Shown: positions 8,652-17,475, counted from the first letter of the stretch. The stretch is 64,000 bases of DNA from Amorphoplanes digitatis (GCF_014205335.1 NZ_JACHNH010000001.1:6938501-7002500), one strand, 5' to 3'. Notes: generated from the sequence alone by a model not told the origin. A program made the numbers and translations.

Positions 8652-9994
8652 GCCACTCCCTCCATCCGCTTGAGCAGGTCCTCGATGACCCGCAGATAGC
8701 TGGTGTGGCTGACCTCGAACCAGTGCCGCGACGACGGCACGACCCGCAGCCGGGTCCACGACCGCAGCGGCCGCGCCGACTCCTTCTGCTGCACCGCGGC
8801 CGCCCGTTCCGGGTCGGACAGCCGCAGCCGCAGCCAGCGGGCCACCGCGACGCTCTGCCAGTGCGCGAGCGGGAACAGCCCGGCGTCGGGCTGGAGCAGG
8901 CCGATCACGGCGAGCGTCGGGTGCTTGCGGGCGAACGCGTGCAGGTGCAGGTCCGGCTTGCCGTCCTCGTCGATGTCGAGCAGCTCGGGAGCCAGGAACT
9001 CGAACCGCGGCAGGTAGCCCGTCGCCGTGATGATCAGGTCGGGCTCGACGCGCCGGCCGTCGGCCAGCTCCACAGTCGACCCGTCCAGCCCGGTGACGTC
9101 CGGCAGCGGGGTGATCCGGCCGTGGCCCAGGTAGTAGACGAGCTGGCTGTTGACCACCGGGTGGCTCTCGTACGGGCGGTGGTCGGGCCGGGGCAGCCCG
9201 AACCGGGTGACGTCGCCGACCGTGAGCCGCAGCGTGCGGCGGTAGATCCACTCGCGCAGCCGCAGCGGCAGGCGCAGCTGAAGCATCTTGTCGTTGACCT
9301 GGTCGGCGGGGCGGCCCAGGACGTACTTGGGCGCGTACCAGTAGCCGCGGCGGGTCGAGTGCCAGACGGTGGTGGCCTGCTGTGCGGCCTCGACGGCGAT
9401 GTCGCAGCCGGTGTTGCCGCCGCCGACGACGAGCACCTTGCGGCCGCGCAGCTGCGCCGGGTCCTTGTACGCCGACGCGTGGATCACCTGCCCCCGGTAC
9501 GCCGACGAGTCGACCGGCAGCTTCTTCGGCGACCAGTTGTGCCCGTTGGCGACGACGACGGCCGCGTACCGCTGGATCCGCTCGGCGCCGCCGCCGGTGC
9601 TGCGCGTCGTCACGTCCCAGCGCCCGTCGCCGACGGGCGTGACGGCCACGACCTCGGTGCCGAACCAGATGCTGTCGCCGAGCCCGAAGTGCCGCGCGTA
9701 GCGCTCCAGGTAGCCCAGCATCTGGCTGTGGTGCGGATAGTCCGGCCAGTCGTCCGGCATGGGGAAGTCGGGGAACTCGGTGAGCGGGCGCGACGAGATC
9801 AGGTGCGTGCTCGCGTACACCGGGCTGCGGTCGTGCCGCCAGTTCCAGGCGCCGCCGACGGACGTCTCCCGCTCGTAGCAGTCGACGGAGAAGCCCTGCT
9901 CACGCAGGTTCTTGATCGCCGCAAGGCCGCTGCCGCCCGCGCCGATCACACAGACCGCGTCGTGCCGGTCCGCAATGTCTGAGGTGTCTTGCAC
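8648..9994 (-). CDS. Flavin-containing monooxygenase
   Basis: This 448-residue class B flavoprotein monooxygenase uses FAD and NADPH. The FAD motif GAGGSG is at residues 18-23 and the NADPH motif GGGNTG at 191-196. The FMO identifying sequence FxGxxxHxxxY/F appears as Y166-x-G168-x-x-x-H172-x-x-x-Y176, and the C-terminal ATGY motif is present. Such enzymes oxygenate soft nucleophiles (S, N) or carry out Baeyer-Villiger reactions; the substrate cannot be inferred. The GTG start at 9994 lacks a strong ribosome site. The gene is translationally coupled to the downstream alpha/beta hydrolase. Confidence 0.92.
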   Translation of the reverse strand: MQDTSDIADRHDAVCVIGAGGSGLAAIKNLREQGFSVDCYERETSVGGAWNWRHDRSPVYASTHLISSRPLTEFPDFPMPDDWPDYPHHSQMLGYLERYARHFGLGDSIWFGTEVVAVTPVGDGRWDVTTRSTGGGAERIQRYAAVVVANGHNWSPKKLPVDSSAYRGQVIHASAYKDPAQLRGRKVLVVGGGNTGCDIAVEAAQQATTVWHSTRRGYWYAPKYVLGRPADQVNDKMLQLRLPLRLREWIYRRTLRLTVGDVTRFGLPRPDHRPYESHPVVNSQLVYYLGHGRITPLPDVTGLDGSTVELADGRRVEPDLIITATGYLPRFEFLAPELLDIDEDGKPDLHLHAFARKHPTLAVIGLLQPDAGLFPLAHWQSVAVARWLRLRLSDPERAAAVQQKESARPLRSWTRLRVVPSSRHWFEVSHTSYLRVIEDLLKRMEGVA

Positions 9995-10042
9995 CCGCAG
10001 ATACTCGCAGACGCGAACCCAACTCGGAAGCGCGCGATCGGG

Positions 10043-10729
10043 CTACGAAGCGGGCAGCGCGAGTTCCGCCAGAACCGGAAGATGATCACTGGCCCGGCGG
10101 GCCCGCTCGGTGCCGACGACCTCGTACCGCGTGACGCCGATATCGGGCGATACGAACATCGCGTCGATGCGCACCCGGGGCAGCGTCGCCGGGAACGTCA
10201 GCGTCGAACAGGCGGCCCCGGCGGTGTCGACGAGGCCGTCCGCGACCGTACGCCAGGCACCGCCACCCGGCCCCTCGTTGAGGTCCCCGCCCGCGATCAG
10301 CGGCCCCTCGACGACGGACAGGGCCTCCTTCCAGCGGGCGGCCTGGTCGGGCCGCTCCCCCGCGTCGGTGGCCAGATGCGAGCCGGCGACGGTGAACCGG
10401 GCACCCCGCACCGAGCAGCGCGCGAACGCGGCACCGCGCAGGTGCCGCCCGGGCTTGAGCGGGTACCGCAGACACCAGGTCTCGTGTACCCGCACCCGCA
10501 GGCTGACAAGCAGCAGATTGCCCAGCGACGGCAGCCCGCCGGCGGCGACCACCATGCCGACGTCGTCGGCGAGGGCCGCGCACTTGTGCCGCCAGCGGAA
10601 CCGGCGCGGCGCCTCCTGCACGATCACGACGTCCGGCTCGAGGTCCCGGACGAGCCCGGTCAGGGCCGCCCGGTCGTCGCGCAGCCCGTGCACGTTGTAG
10701 CTCAACACCCGCAGCGGGACCCCGGACAC
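10043..10729 (-). CDS. Endonuclease/exonuclease/phosphatase (EEP) family protein
   Basis: A 228-residue EEP-fold metal-dependent phosphoesterase. Ordered motifs are SYNVHG (10-15), QEAP (metal-binding Glu), the catalytic-His region AGSHLATD, GGDLNE (Asp/Asn pair) and the terminal SDHLPV. No signal peptide or membrane segment is present, so it is probably cytosolic. The GTG start at 10729 follows GAGGAG by about 8 nt. The fold covers DNA repair nucleases, inositol phosphatases and sphingomyelinases, and the substrate is not resolved. It lies 41 nt downstream of the glucokinase gene on the same strand, so co-transcription is likely. Confidence 0.85.
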   Translation of the reverse strand: MSGVPLRVLSYNVHGLRDDRAALTGLVRDLEPDVVIVQEAPRRFRWRHKCAALADDVGMVVAAGGLPSLGNLLLVSLRVRVHETWCLRYPLKPGRHLRGAAFARCSVRGARFTVAGSHLATDAGERPDQAARWKEALSVVEGPLIAGGDLNEGPGGGAWRTVADGLVDTAGAACSTLTFPATLPRVRIDAMFVSPDIGVTRYEVVGTERARRASDHLPVLAELALPAS

Positions 10730-10770
10730 GTCGTGCTCCTCGTCGCTAGTTCGGATCTGCCGGGCGCCCG

Positions 10771-11721
10771 TCAGATCCGTCGTGCCAGGTCGGCCGCGCC
10801 GAGCACGCCCGCCGTGTTGCCGGTCTCGGCCGCCTTGATCTCGGCGACCGGGAAGCGGTTCCGCTGGGCAAGCTGCTCGCGATAGGTCCGCTCGGTCGGC
10901 CCCATCAGCAGCTCACCCGCGTCAATCACGCCACCGCCGACCACCAGCACCTGCGGGTCGAAGATCTGCGCCAGGTCGGCCATCGCCACCCCGAGCCAGT
11001 AGCCGATCTGCGCGAACGCGTCCCGGGCCACCCCGTCACCGCGCTGCGCGGCCTCGGTGACCATCCGCCCGCTGACCGCGAGGGCGTCACCGCCGGCGAG
11101 CTCGAGCAGCAGCTCGGCCCGCCCCGGCTCCTGCCGCGCACCGGCCCGCGCGAACCGGACCAGGGCGTTGCCGCTGGCATACTGCTCGAGACAGCCGAGC
11201 CGGCCGCAGCCGCACGGATGCCCGTCGGGCACGGACTGCACGTGCCCCAGCTCACCGGCGACACCGTTCGCGCCCCGCCACAGCACGCCGTTGAGCACGA
11301 CCCCGCCGCCGATCCCGGTCCCAACCGTGATCATCACCATCGAGTCGTCGGCCTGCCGCGCCGCGCCGTAGCGGAACTCGGCCCAGGCGGCCACGTTGGC
11401 GTCGTTCTCCAGCACGGTCGGCAGCCCGACGGCCTTCGAGACGTAGTCCCGCACCGGCTCGTCCCGCCACGCCAGGTTCGGCGCGAACAGCACCGTCGCC
11501 CCCGCCGCGTCGATCCAGGCGGCGGCACCGATACCGACGGCCTTCGCGTCGGGATGCGCGGCGGCCAGTTCGGCGGCCACCGCCACGATCGTGTCCCGGG
11601 TGCCCTCCGGGTCGTGTGCCGGGGTCTCGCGGCGGGTCTGAGCCAGCACCACGCCCTGCTCGTCCACCACCCCGCCGGCCACCTTCGTGCCGCCGACGTC
11701 GATTCCGATGGTCAGCGTCAC
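10771..11721 (-). CDS. glk: ROK-family glucokinase
   Basis: This 316-residue sugar kinase of the ROK family phosphorylates glucose to glucose 6-phosphate. The phosphate motif IGIDVGGTKVAGG opens the protein; LENDANVAAWAE holds the catalytic Asp; and GTGIGGGVV and the zinc motif CGCGRLGCLEQ are present. A GTG at 11721 gives the canonical N-terminus, and a GGGGAAC ribosome site precedes it. An in-frame ATG 30 nt upstream would add non-conserved residues. In Streptomyces the orthologous glkA also mediates glucose repression; whether that holds here is unknown. Pfk and OtsA nearby use or feed the same hexose-phosphate pool. Confidence 0.92.
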   Translation of the reverse strand: MTLTIGIDVGGTKVAGGVVDEQGVVLAQTRRETPAHDPEGTRDTIVAVAAELAAAHPDAKAVGIGAAAWIDAAGATVLFAPNLAWRDEPVRDYVSKAVGLPTVLENDANVAAWAEFRYGAARQADDSMVMITVGTGIGGGVVLNGVLWRGANGVAGELGHVQSVPDGHPCGCGRLGCLEQYASGNALVRFARAGARQEPGRAELLLELAGGDALAVSGRMVTEAAQRGDGVARDAFAQIGYWLGVAMADLAQIFDPQVLVVGGGVIDAGELLMGPTERTYREQLAQRNRFPVAEIKAAETGNTAGVLGAADLARRI

Positions 11722-11937
11722 GCCGCCAGTTCCCCTCTTGTTGTCTTGCACCGGGTCGCGCGGCCGGGCGTCGTCGCCCGCACCACCGCCCCGGTCCTCG
11801 GCCGCCTAGGCGACCGGCACAGTGCCCGGAACATCATGATCCACGCTGGGCATCTCCGCCACGCCGGTACCGACCCTCGTGTCGCCATTTGCCGGGTTGC
11901 AACAACGGTGACCGTGGTGGCGCCCATCACGTTGCCA

Positions 11938-13320
11938 CTACCCAACCCCTTCTTCCGTACGCGGGACGGCGTCCTCAACCGCAGCAGCGCCGTCCCCGAC
12001 CTGCTCCCGCTCCGAAATCCCCGCCCGCTCCGCGACGGGCCGGCCCGCCTCAGCCTCGCCAGACGCCACAGACTGCTCAGAAACCACACCCGCCTCAGCG
12101 GCCACAGCCTCCCCAGAGGCCAAAGCCACCCCCGACTTCCCCGCCGCCGCCGGCTTCCGAGATGCCGCACGCCGCCCAGATGTCGCAGGCCGCCCCGGCA
12201 CCCCAGGCCGCTCGGATGCCGCAGATGGCTCAGGGGTCACCGGGCGCTCAGCCGCCACAACCTGCTCAGCCGCGTCAGGCACCTCAGCCGCCTCAGCCTG
12301 CTCAGGCACCACAACCGCATCAGGCGCCGCAGAGTGCTCAGGCACCACAGCCGCATCAGGCGCCACAGAGTGCTCAGACACCACAGCCGCGCCAGGCGCT
12401 ACAGACTGCTCGGGTGTCACAACCTGCGCAGACGCCGCAGGCCGCCCAGGCGTCCCAGGCCGCTCGGGCGCCGCAGAGTGCTCAGGGGTAGCCGGGCGCC
12501 CAGTCGCCGAGGATCGCCCGGATGGCGCCGAGGACTCGGGCGCAACCGGGCGCCTCGGTGCTCCGGGCCGCCTGGTCGGTGCGAGTCGCCCCGGTGTCCG
12601 GGTCGCGGCCGCCCAAGGGTCGCCGGTCGGCCGGGTCTCCACGACCGGCCCGGAGTCATCCGCGTCCGCGCCGGGGTCGGCCGAGCCGTCCTGGACGGGC
12701 GCCTTGCCGGCCGCCGCGGGCGTCTCGGGTGACGACGGCTTCGGGTCGGGTGCGGGGCGGGGGGTCCGGGTCGCCGCCGTCCAGGGGTCGGCGCCCTCCC
12801 GGACGTCCTGCTCGGTCGGAATGCGCTCCGCCGGCCGTGCGGTCCCGCCGCGGGTCGCCGCCGACCACGCCTCGTCCGGAGTGGGCGTCGGCCGAGGCGG
12901 CGGCTGCGGCTTCGACCGGACCCCGGCGGCGCTGGAGATGGCCGACAGGCCGCGGAGCATCCGCGCCAGACCGCTCGCCACGTCGCCCGCGCCGCTGGCC
13001 AGCCGCTCGGCGGACTCCGCGGTCGGGTTGCGCAGCCCGGCGATCGCCCGGCACACCGGACACACGCAACACTCCGCGCTGCCCGTCGCCCAGCCGCCAT
13101 GCTGCCCGGCGTTCTGCTGCCCGGCAGCCCCGGATTCGCTACGGTCGCCGCCCAGGAACTGACCGACCACGCCGGACAGCAGGTCGCCCAGTCCGGGCGT
13201 ACCGGATGAATCGTCGCGGCCGGGGCGCGCGGCACCCGCGCCGCCCTCCGCGACCATCGCGAGCACCGTGGCGACCAGCCGCTCGGCTTCCTGGCGTGCC
13301 GTTCCCGTGGTCCCTGGCAT
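11938..13320 (-). CDS. Repeat-rich protein with an N-terminal CxxCP-type domain, unknown function
   Basis: A 460-residue protein. Residues about 1-130 form the only folded-looking part: a helix (TARQEAERLVATVLAMV), then a cysteine cluster C-C-x-C-P-x-C at about 84-89 (ECCVCPVCRAI), followed by a helix (SAERLASGAGDVASGLARML). The cluster could bind a metal. The remaining 330 residues are Pro/Ala/Ser/Val-rich and contain repeated SAATR and GDPWAAATR blocks and 12-residue repeats of the AVVPEHSAAPDA type. The ATG at 13320 has AAGGGGAG upstream. Similar CxCPVCRAI proteins occur near glucokinase and SRPBCC genes in related actinomycetes, as I recall. The long 3' low-complexity tail makes the end less certain than the start. 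Confidence 0.65.
   Translation of the reverse strand: MPGTTGTARQEAERLVATVLAMVAEGGAGAARPGRDDSSGTPGLGDLLSGVVGQFLGGDRSESGAAGQQNAGQHGGWATGSAECCVCPVCRAIAGLRNPTAESAERLASGAGDVASGLARMLRGLSAISSAAGVRSKPQPPPRPTPTPDEAWSAATRGGTARPAERIPTEQDVREGADPWTAATRTPRPAPDPKPSSPETPAAAGKAPVQDGSADPGADADDSGPVVETRPTGDPWAAATRTPGRLAPTRRPGAPRRPVAPESSAPSGRSSATGRPATPEHSAAPERPGTPGRPAASAQVVTPEQSVAPGAAVVSEHSVAPDAAVVPEHSAAPDAVVVPEQAEAAEVPDAAEQVVAAERPVTPEPSAASERPGVPGRPATSGRRAASRKPAAAGKSGVALASGEAVAAEAGVVSEQSVASGEAEAGRPVAERAGISEREQVGDGAAAVEDAVPRTEEGVG
12309..12416. repeat. 36-bp tandem repeat (3 copies) inside the CxxCP protein gene
   Basis: Three imperfect copies of a 36-bp unit beginning ACCACA lie at 12309, 12345 and 12381. They encode, on the minus strand, 12-residue repeats of the form VVPEHSAAPDA. 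Flanking sequence contains more diverged copies. Period divisible by 3 keeps the frame open. Confidence 0.7.
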
Positions 13321-13371
13321 GTCCTGCTCCCCTTGCTCCCGGCCGCCGACGGGCCCGGCCCGTGGGGCCGG

Positions 13372-13824
13372 CTACGCCTCGGCGAGGCTCTCGACCCGGC
13401 GCTTGAGCTCCTTCAGCGCCGTGTCCATGATCATTTTCTCGGCCTTGCGACGGAACATGCCGAGCATGCCGATGGAGAGCTCCACCTCGAGCATGTACTG
13501 CACCGTGGTCGTCCCGTCCCCATTGTCGGACAGGTCATAGGAACCGTTCAGGGTGCGCTGCATCTTCGACGGCGCGACCAGGTGCCACTCGATCCGGGAC
13601 AGATCCTCCGCGTACGCGTAGTCCAGGGTGTAGTCGTCGGAGAGCGGCCCCGCGTCCATGACGAAGCGGACCTGGGCGGCGTAGCCGTCCTCGTACTCCT
13701 CGATGACCTCGACCTGCTTCATCGCGTCCGCCCATTCGGGGTAGCGCGGGAAGTCACAGATCACCGCCGCCACCTGATCAAGGGGCGCCTGGACCTGGAT
13801 CGACTGCGTCGAGCTGTCCGCCAT
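13372..13824 (-). CDS. SRPBCC/START-like lipid-binding domain protein
   Basis: A 150-residue single-domain protein of the Bet v1/SRPBCC superfamily (polyketide cyclase/dehydrase-type). It opens with a strand and the helix APLDQVAAVICDFPRYPEWADAM, has the alternating strands typical of the helix-grip cavity, and ends in a long amphipathic helix (KMIMDTALKELKRRVESLAEA). It closely resembles the mycobacterial TB16.3 type (Rv2185c) found in the same neighbourhood. These proteins bind hydrophobic ligands; the ligand is unknown. The ATG at 13824 starts just before the first strand. No strong ribosome site is visible. It lies 51 nt upstream of the CxxCP protein gene on the same strand. Confidence 0.88.
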   Translation of the reverse strand: MADSSTQSIQVQAPLDQVAAVICDFPRYPEWADAMKQVEVIEEYEDGYAAQVRFVMDAGPLSDDYTLDYAYAEDLSRIEWHLVAPSKMQRTLNGSYDLSDNGDGTTTVQYMLEVELSIGMLGMFRRKAEKMIMDTALKELKRRVESLAEA

Positions 13825-13910
13825 GGCTGGCAGGCTACCCCGTGCGGACCCGGATCCGGGCCACCGGGGACCGCGGTTCGCCGGGTCGGATCCGCAGCCC
13901 CGGACCCGGT

Positions 13911-14040
13911 CCCGATCCGATACGCCAGACCCGGCCGACCGCCAGACAGGCCCGGCCCCGATCCGATACGCCAGACCCAGCCGACCACCAGACAGGCCCA
14001 GTCCCGATCCGATACGCCAAGCCCGGCTGCCGCCGGACCG
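13911..14040. repeat. 46-bp intergenic tandem repeat, about 2.8 copies
   Basis: Units beginning CCCGATCCGATACGCC start at 13911, 13957 and 14003, an exact 46-bp spacing. The first two copies are nearly identical and the third decays after about 30 bp. The array fills the 319-bp gap between the divergent SRPBCC gene and the sensor kinase gene. The period is not a multiple of 3, and no gene is supported across it. Apart from this repeat I see nothing else in the gap. Confidence 0.85.
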
Positions 14041-14143
14041 TGGCGGCATCTCGATCGCCGTGACCCGGCCAGGCCGGCGCCGCGGCCCGCCGTTTCGGAT
14101 CGCCGATGGGCCGTTGTCACAGGGTGCGGCTACGATCCGTCAC

Positions 14144-15841
14144 GTGCCAGCCTCAGCCCGCGTTCCCGAGCGCATCCATCCGCTCGCGGTGGCGGCCCGC
14201 CTCGTCATGCTCGCCCTCGTCGCGGTCCTCACCCTGATCGCCACCCACGACATCGGCCAGCTGCGCTGGATCGCCCTGCTGCTGGTCGCGGCGCTGCCGG
14301 CCATCTTTTGCCCGGATCACCGCATCGCCGCGCCGCTCGGCCGGTTCGCCGAGGTCACGATCACCGGCCTGGCCGCCGGCTCGGTCGCCGCCGCGGCCAA
14401 CGCGACCGGCACCGTCGACGCGGGCTTCGGCGCCGAGGCGGTGCTGCCCTACCTGGCGGTCCCGTTGCTGGCCGCGGCGTTGCGGCGCCGGCCGACCGAG
14501 GGCGCCGCGCTGCTCGGCGTCGCGACCGTCTCGATGGTCGTCGGCGGCATACTGTCCGGCGACGCGAACGGCGTAAAGATCATCACCCAGCCCGGCTACC
14601 TGGCCGCCGGCGGCCAGTGGCTGGTGCTCGGCGCGATCATCACGTTCGCGGCCGACACCATGCGCCAGCTCATGGCCCCGGTGGAGAACAAGCCCCAGCC
14701 CTACGCGGAGGCCACCCGGCTGCTGACCCAGCTGCGCAGCGTCGCCCGCTCCCTGCCCGGCGCCACCCTCGACCCGGGCGGCATCTCCGAGCACCTGCTC
14801 GAGGAGCTGCGCGCCGCCGCGCCCGGCCACCGCGCCGCCGTGCTGTCGGCGAGCGGCGGCGGGCGCCTCGTCGTGCTGGCGCAGACCGGGGCGGAGCGGG
14901 TCGACTGGGAGGTCACCCTCGACGCCGACTCGGCGATCGCCGACGCCTGGGCCTCGCAGCAGCCGCAGACCGCCTCGCGCTCGCAGGCACGCTCGCACCG
15001 CGGCGGCGACGCCTCGTCGCTGGTGGTGCCGCTGGTCGCGGGGGTGCGCACGATCGGCCTGGTGATCCTGGAGGCCGACGTCGCCAACGCGTACCCGTCG
15101 GCGGTGGTCGCCCGGGTCACCGAGGTGACCGGACCGGCCGCGCTGCGGCTGGAGGCGGCGCTGCTCTTCGACGACGTCCGCTCGCTGGCGACCAATGAGG
15201 AACGTCAGCGGCTGGCCCGCGAGATCCACGACGGCGTCGCCCAGGAGCTCGTGATGGTCGGCTACGGCATCGACAACGCGCAGGCGACGCTGCCCGAGGG
15301 CGCGGACGAGACGGCCGAGGAGCTGCGCACGCTGCGCGGCGAGGTCACGCGGGTCATCACCGAGCTGCGGCTGAGCCTGTTCGAGCTGCGCTCCGAGGTG
15401 GACCGCAACGGCGGCCTGGCCGCGGCCATCGCCGAGTACGCCCGCACGCTGGGCACCTCGGCCGGCCTGCGGGTGCACTTCACCTTCGACGAGTCCACCG
15501 CCCGGCTGCCCGCCGCGACGGAGGCCGAGCTCCTGCGCATCGCCCAGGAGGCGATCACCAACGCCCGCAAGCACGCCGGCGCGTCAAACCTCTGGGTGAC
15601 GTGCACGGTCGACCCGCCGTACGCGCAGATCGAGGTCACCGACGACGGCAAGGGCTTCGCCGATGATCGACCGGACGGCCGCTACGGCCTTGCGATCATG
15701 GCCGAGAGGGCGGAACGTATCCGGGGCCGGCTGGAGATCAGACCGCGACACCCCAGCGGGACAACCGTTGCGGTAGTGCTCGGAACCTCGGCTCGGCGCG
15801 ATAGCGTGCGGGATAGCGTTTCCGCACCAGAAGGGGAGTAA
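14144..15841 (+). CDS. Membrane sensor histidine kinase, NarL/HisKA_3 type
   Basis: A 565-residue kinase. Five or six hydrophobic segments span about 10-170 (MASE-like membrane sensor), followed by a GAF-like domain (about 190-340). The dimerisation/phosphoacceptor helix carries REIHDGVAQEL with H362, the HisKA_3 signature. The ATPase domain has the N-box NARKHA, the G1 motif DDGKGF and GLAIMAERAERI. Signal identity is unknown. The GTG at 14144 was chosen because upstream in-frame sequence is the 46-bp repeat; the start remains uncertain by a few codons. The response regulator begins 7 nt after its stop, so the pair is one operon and almost certainly cognate. Confidence 0.88.
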   Translation: MPASARVPERIHPLAVAARLVMLALVAVLTLIATHDIGQLRWIALLLVAALPAIFCPDHRIAAPLGRFAEVTITGLAAGSVAAAANATGTVDAGFGAEAVLPYLAVPLLAAALRRRPTEGAALLGVATVSMVVGGILSGDANGVKIITQPGYLAAGGQWLVLGAIITFAADTMRQLMAPVENKPQPYAEATRLLTQLRSVARSLPGATLDPGGISEHLLEELRAAAPGHRAAVLSASGGGRLVVLAQTGAERVDWEVTLDADSAIADAWASQQPQTASRSQARSHRGGDASSLVVPLVAGVRTIGLVILEADVANAYPSAVVARVTEVTGPAALRLEAALLFDDVRSLATNEERQRLAREIHDGVAQELVMVGYGIDNAQATLPEGADETAEELRTLRGEVTRVITELRLSLFELRSEVDRNGGLAAAIAEYARTLGTSAGLRVHFTFDESTARLPAATEAELLRIAQEAITNARKHAGASNLWVTCTVDPPYAQIEVTDDGKGFADDRPDGRYGLAIMAERAERIRGRLEIRPRHPSGTTVAVVLGTSARRDSVRDSVSAPEGE

Positions 15842-15848
15842 CCCGAGC

Positions 15849-16517
15849 ATGTCGACCAGTCCGATGCCGACGACCCGCACCAAGGTGCTGCTCGTCGACG
15901 ATCACGACCTGATTCGTAAGGGGCTGCGGCACGCGTTCGAGCGGGACCGGCAGTTCGAGGTCGTCGGGGAAGCCGCCACGGCCGCCGAGGCCGTCCGGCA
16001 GGCCGGCGCACTCCAGCCCGACGTGGTCATCATGGACCTGCGCCTGCCCGACGGCAGCGGCCTCGAGGCAACACGCGCCCTGCGCAAGAACAACGCCAAC
16101 ATGGGCATCGTGGTGCTCACCATGTACGCGGGCGACGACCAGCTCTTCGGCGCCCTCGAGGCCGGGGCCAGCGCATTCGTGCCCAAGACCGCCCCCGCCG
16201 ACGAGGTGGTCGCCGCGGCCCGGCACGCCGCCTCGGCACCGAGCGCCTTCACCGCCGCCGACCTCGCCGAGGCGATGAAGCGACGCCTGGCACCCTCCGG
16301 CCCGCAGTTGTCGCCGCGCGAGGGCCAGGTCCTGCGCCTGCTGGCGGACGGCATGAGCGTCGCCGGCATCGCCAAGCAGCTGTTCGTCAGCGAGTCCACG
16401 GCCAAGACCCACATCTCGAAGCTCTACGAGAAGCTGGGCGCGGCCAACCGCGCACAGGCGCTGATGACCGCACTCCGTCTCGGCCTCCTCGAAGCACCGG
16501 ACGCCCCGAAGTTCTGA
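15849..16517 (+). CDS. NarL/FixJ-type response regulator
   Basis: A 222-residue regulator with an N-terminal receiver domain (about 12-128) and a C-terminal LuxR-type HTH (about 155-215). The phosphoacceptor is D63 in VIMDLRLPDGSG, with the acidic pair D17/D18 and the conserved Lys in FVPKTAPAD. The HTH contains LSPREGQVLRLLADGMS and the recognition helix SESTAKTHISKLYEKLG. Its cognate kinase lies immediately upstream (7-nt gap). Phosphorylation should drive dimerisation and DNA binding; targets are unknown. A strong terminator follows the gene. Confidence 0.94.
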   Translation: MSTSPMPTTRTKVLLVDDHDLIRKGLRHAFERDRQFEVVGEAATAAEAVRQAGALQPDVVIMDLRLPDGSGLEATRALRKNNANMGIVVLTMYAGDDQLFGALEAGASAFVPKTAPADEVVAAARHAASAPSAFTAADLAEAMKRRLAPSGPQLSPREGQVLRLLADGMSVAGIAKQLFVSESTAKTHISKLYEKLGAANRAQALMTALRLGLLEAPDAPKF

Positions 16518-16529
16518 TCTCCACCCCGC

Positions 16530-16574
16530 ATCCGCCCGTCACCCCCACCCGGGGCGGCGGGCGGATCCGCTTTT
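16530..16574 (+). terminator. Terminator after the two-component operon
   Basis: A 9-bp perfect stem (16530-16538 with 16558-16566) with a GC-rich loop is followed by CCGCTTTT. It lies 12 bp after the response-regulator stop. Confidence 0.75.
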
Positions 16575-17061
16575 CCAGGCACGCTCCCGGCATCCTGGGC
16601 GATTCTGGACCTACTCAATTCCAGACCCGTCGAAACACCACCGCCCCCACCCACCACACGCCCCACTACTCACCCACCCGCCACCCAGATCACCCGCCAC
16701 ACCACTCCCGCCCGGCCCGCACCGGGGTCGCCCACCGCCAACGCGCCAGGCCCCTCATCAAGCGCAGCCGACCACGTCCGATCGACCAGCCCCAGAGCTG
16801 TCGCCCATCGCCAGGCACAACAAACGCGGCCTGCCGCCAGCCGCGACCTGCCGCGTCCCCAACGTCCAGCGTCGAATCGGTCGACCTGCCGGCATGCGAC
16901 CGCCCATCTCGGGCCGGGCGATCTCCCCTCAGCGCGACCTGCCGCCGCCGACCGCTCAACCTCGAAGCGGTCGCCTCCGCCGCTAAGCGCAGCAAGCGCG
17001 GCCTGCCGTCGAGCGCGGCCGGCGGCCCGGCAGTACCGCCCTCGGGTCGGGTGACTTGGTG
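16575..17061. other. Gene-poor stretch with no supported gene
   Basis: About 490 bp between the two-component operon and the DUF4395 gene. Open frames here have no recognisable domains and look like GC-driven chance frames. The one internal pattern is five copies of GCG(A/G)CCTGCCG, at 16826, 16843, 16881 (one base variant at the start), 16934 and 16998, at irregular spacing. No tRNA, promoter pair or mobile-element end was recognised. Confidence 0.6.
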
Positions 17062-17475
17062 TCAGGCGCGGCGGGCCGTCAGGCGGCGGGCGGCGAGGTA
17101 GGCCTCGCAGCCGAGGCAGAGGCCGAAAGCCGCGTTCAGGAACGCCGCTAGGAGACCGAAAGCGGTGAACACCACGCCGAGCGCCGTCGCGCCGCTGAGA
17201 TAGCCGATCGACGCGACCGCGAGGAAGGTGAAGCCCACGAGCTGCGCGAAGCGCACCGGGGCGGCGTCCTCCCGCTCCGTCGCCGGACCGAGCCGCGGTG
17301 CGATCAGGGCGCGGTAGACGAGTGCGTAGGGTCCGCGGCGCGGGTCGGCGGCCGTGATCGCGAAGACGATCGTCTGCGCGAGCGCGAGCCAACCCCAGCC
17401 GGTCACCAGAACGACGGCGAGGACGACGGTGGTCAGCACCGCGGCGAACCGCGGCCCACGCGGATCAAGCTGCAT
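17062..17475 (-). CDS. DUF4395 membrane protein
   Basis: A 137-residue membrane protein with about four hydrophobic segments (FAAVLTTVVLAVVLVTGWGWLAL; QTIVFAIT; FTFLAVASIGYLSG; GVVFTAFGLLAAFLNAAFGLC). It ends with the DUF4395 signature CLGCEAYLAARR, a CxxC pair at the inner end of the last helix. DUF4395 genes often neighbour thioredoxin or sulfurtransferase genes, and here a membrane-anchored thioredoxin is the next gene upstream on the same strand. A role in disulfide or sulfur transfer across the membrane is therefore plausible but inferred. The ATG at 17475 starts just before the first helix; no strong ribosome site is seen. Confidence 0.85.
   Translation of the reverse strand: MQLDPRGPRFAAVLTTVVLAVVLVTGWGWLALAQTIVFAITAADPRRGPYALVYRALIAPRLGPATEREDAAPVRFAQLVGFTFLAVASIGYLSGATALGVVFTAFGLLAAFLNAAFGLCLGCEAYLAARRLTARRA

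Noticed and set aside
16670-17392. A 240-codon minus-strand frame across the gene-poor stretch and the DUF4395 gene
   Set aside because: It conflicts with DUF4395 in another frame and shows Arg/Gly-rich chance composition without motifs.
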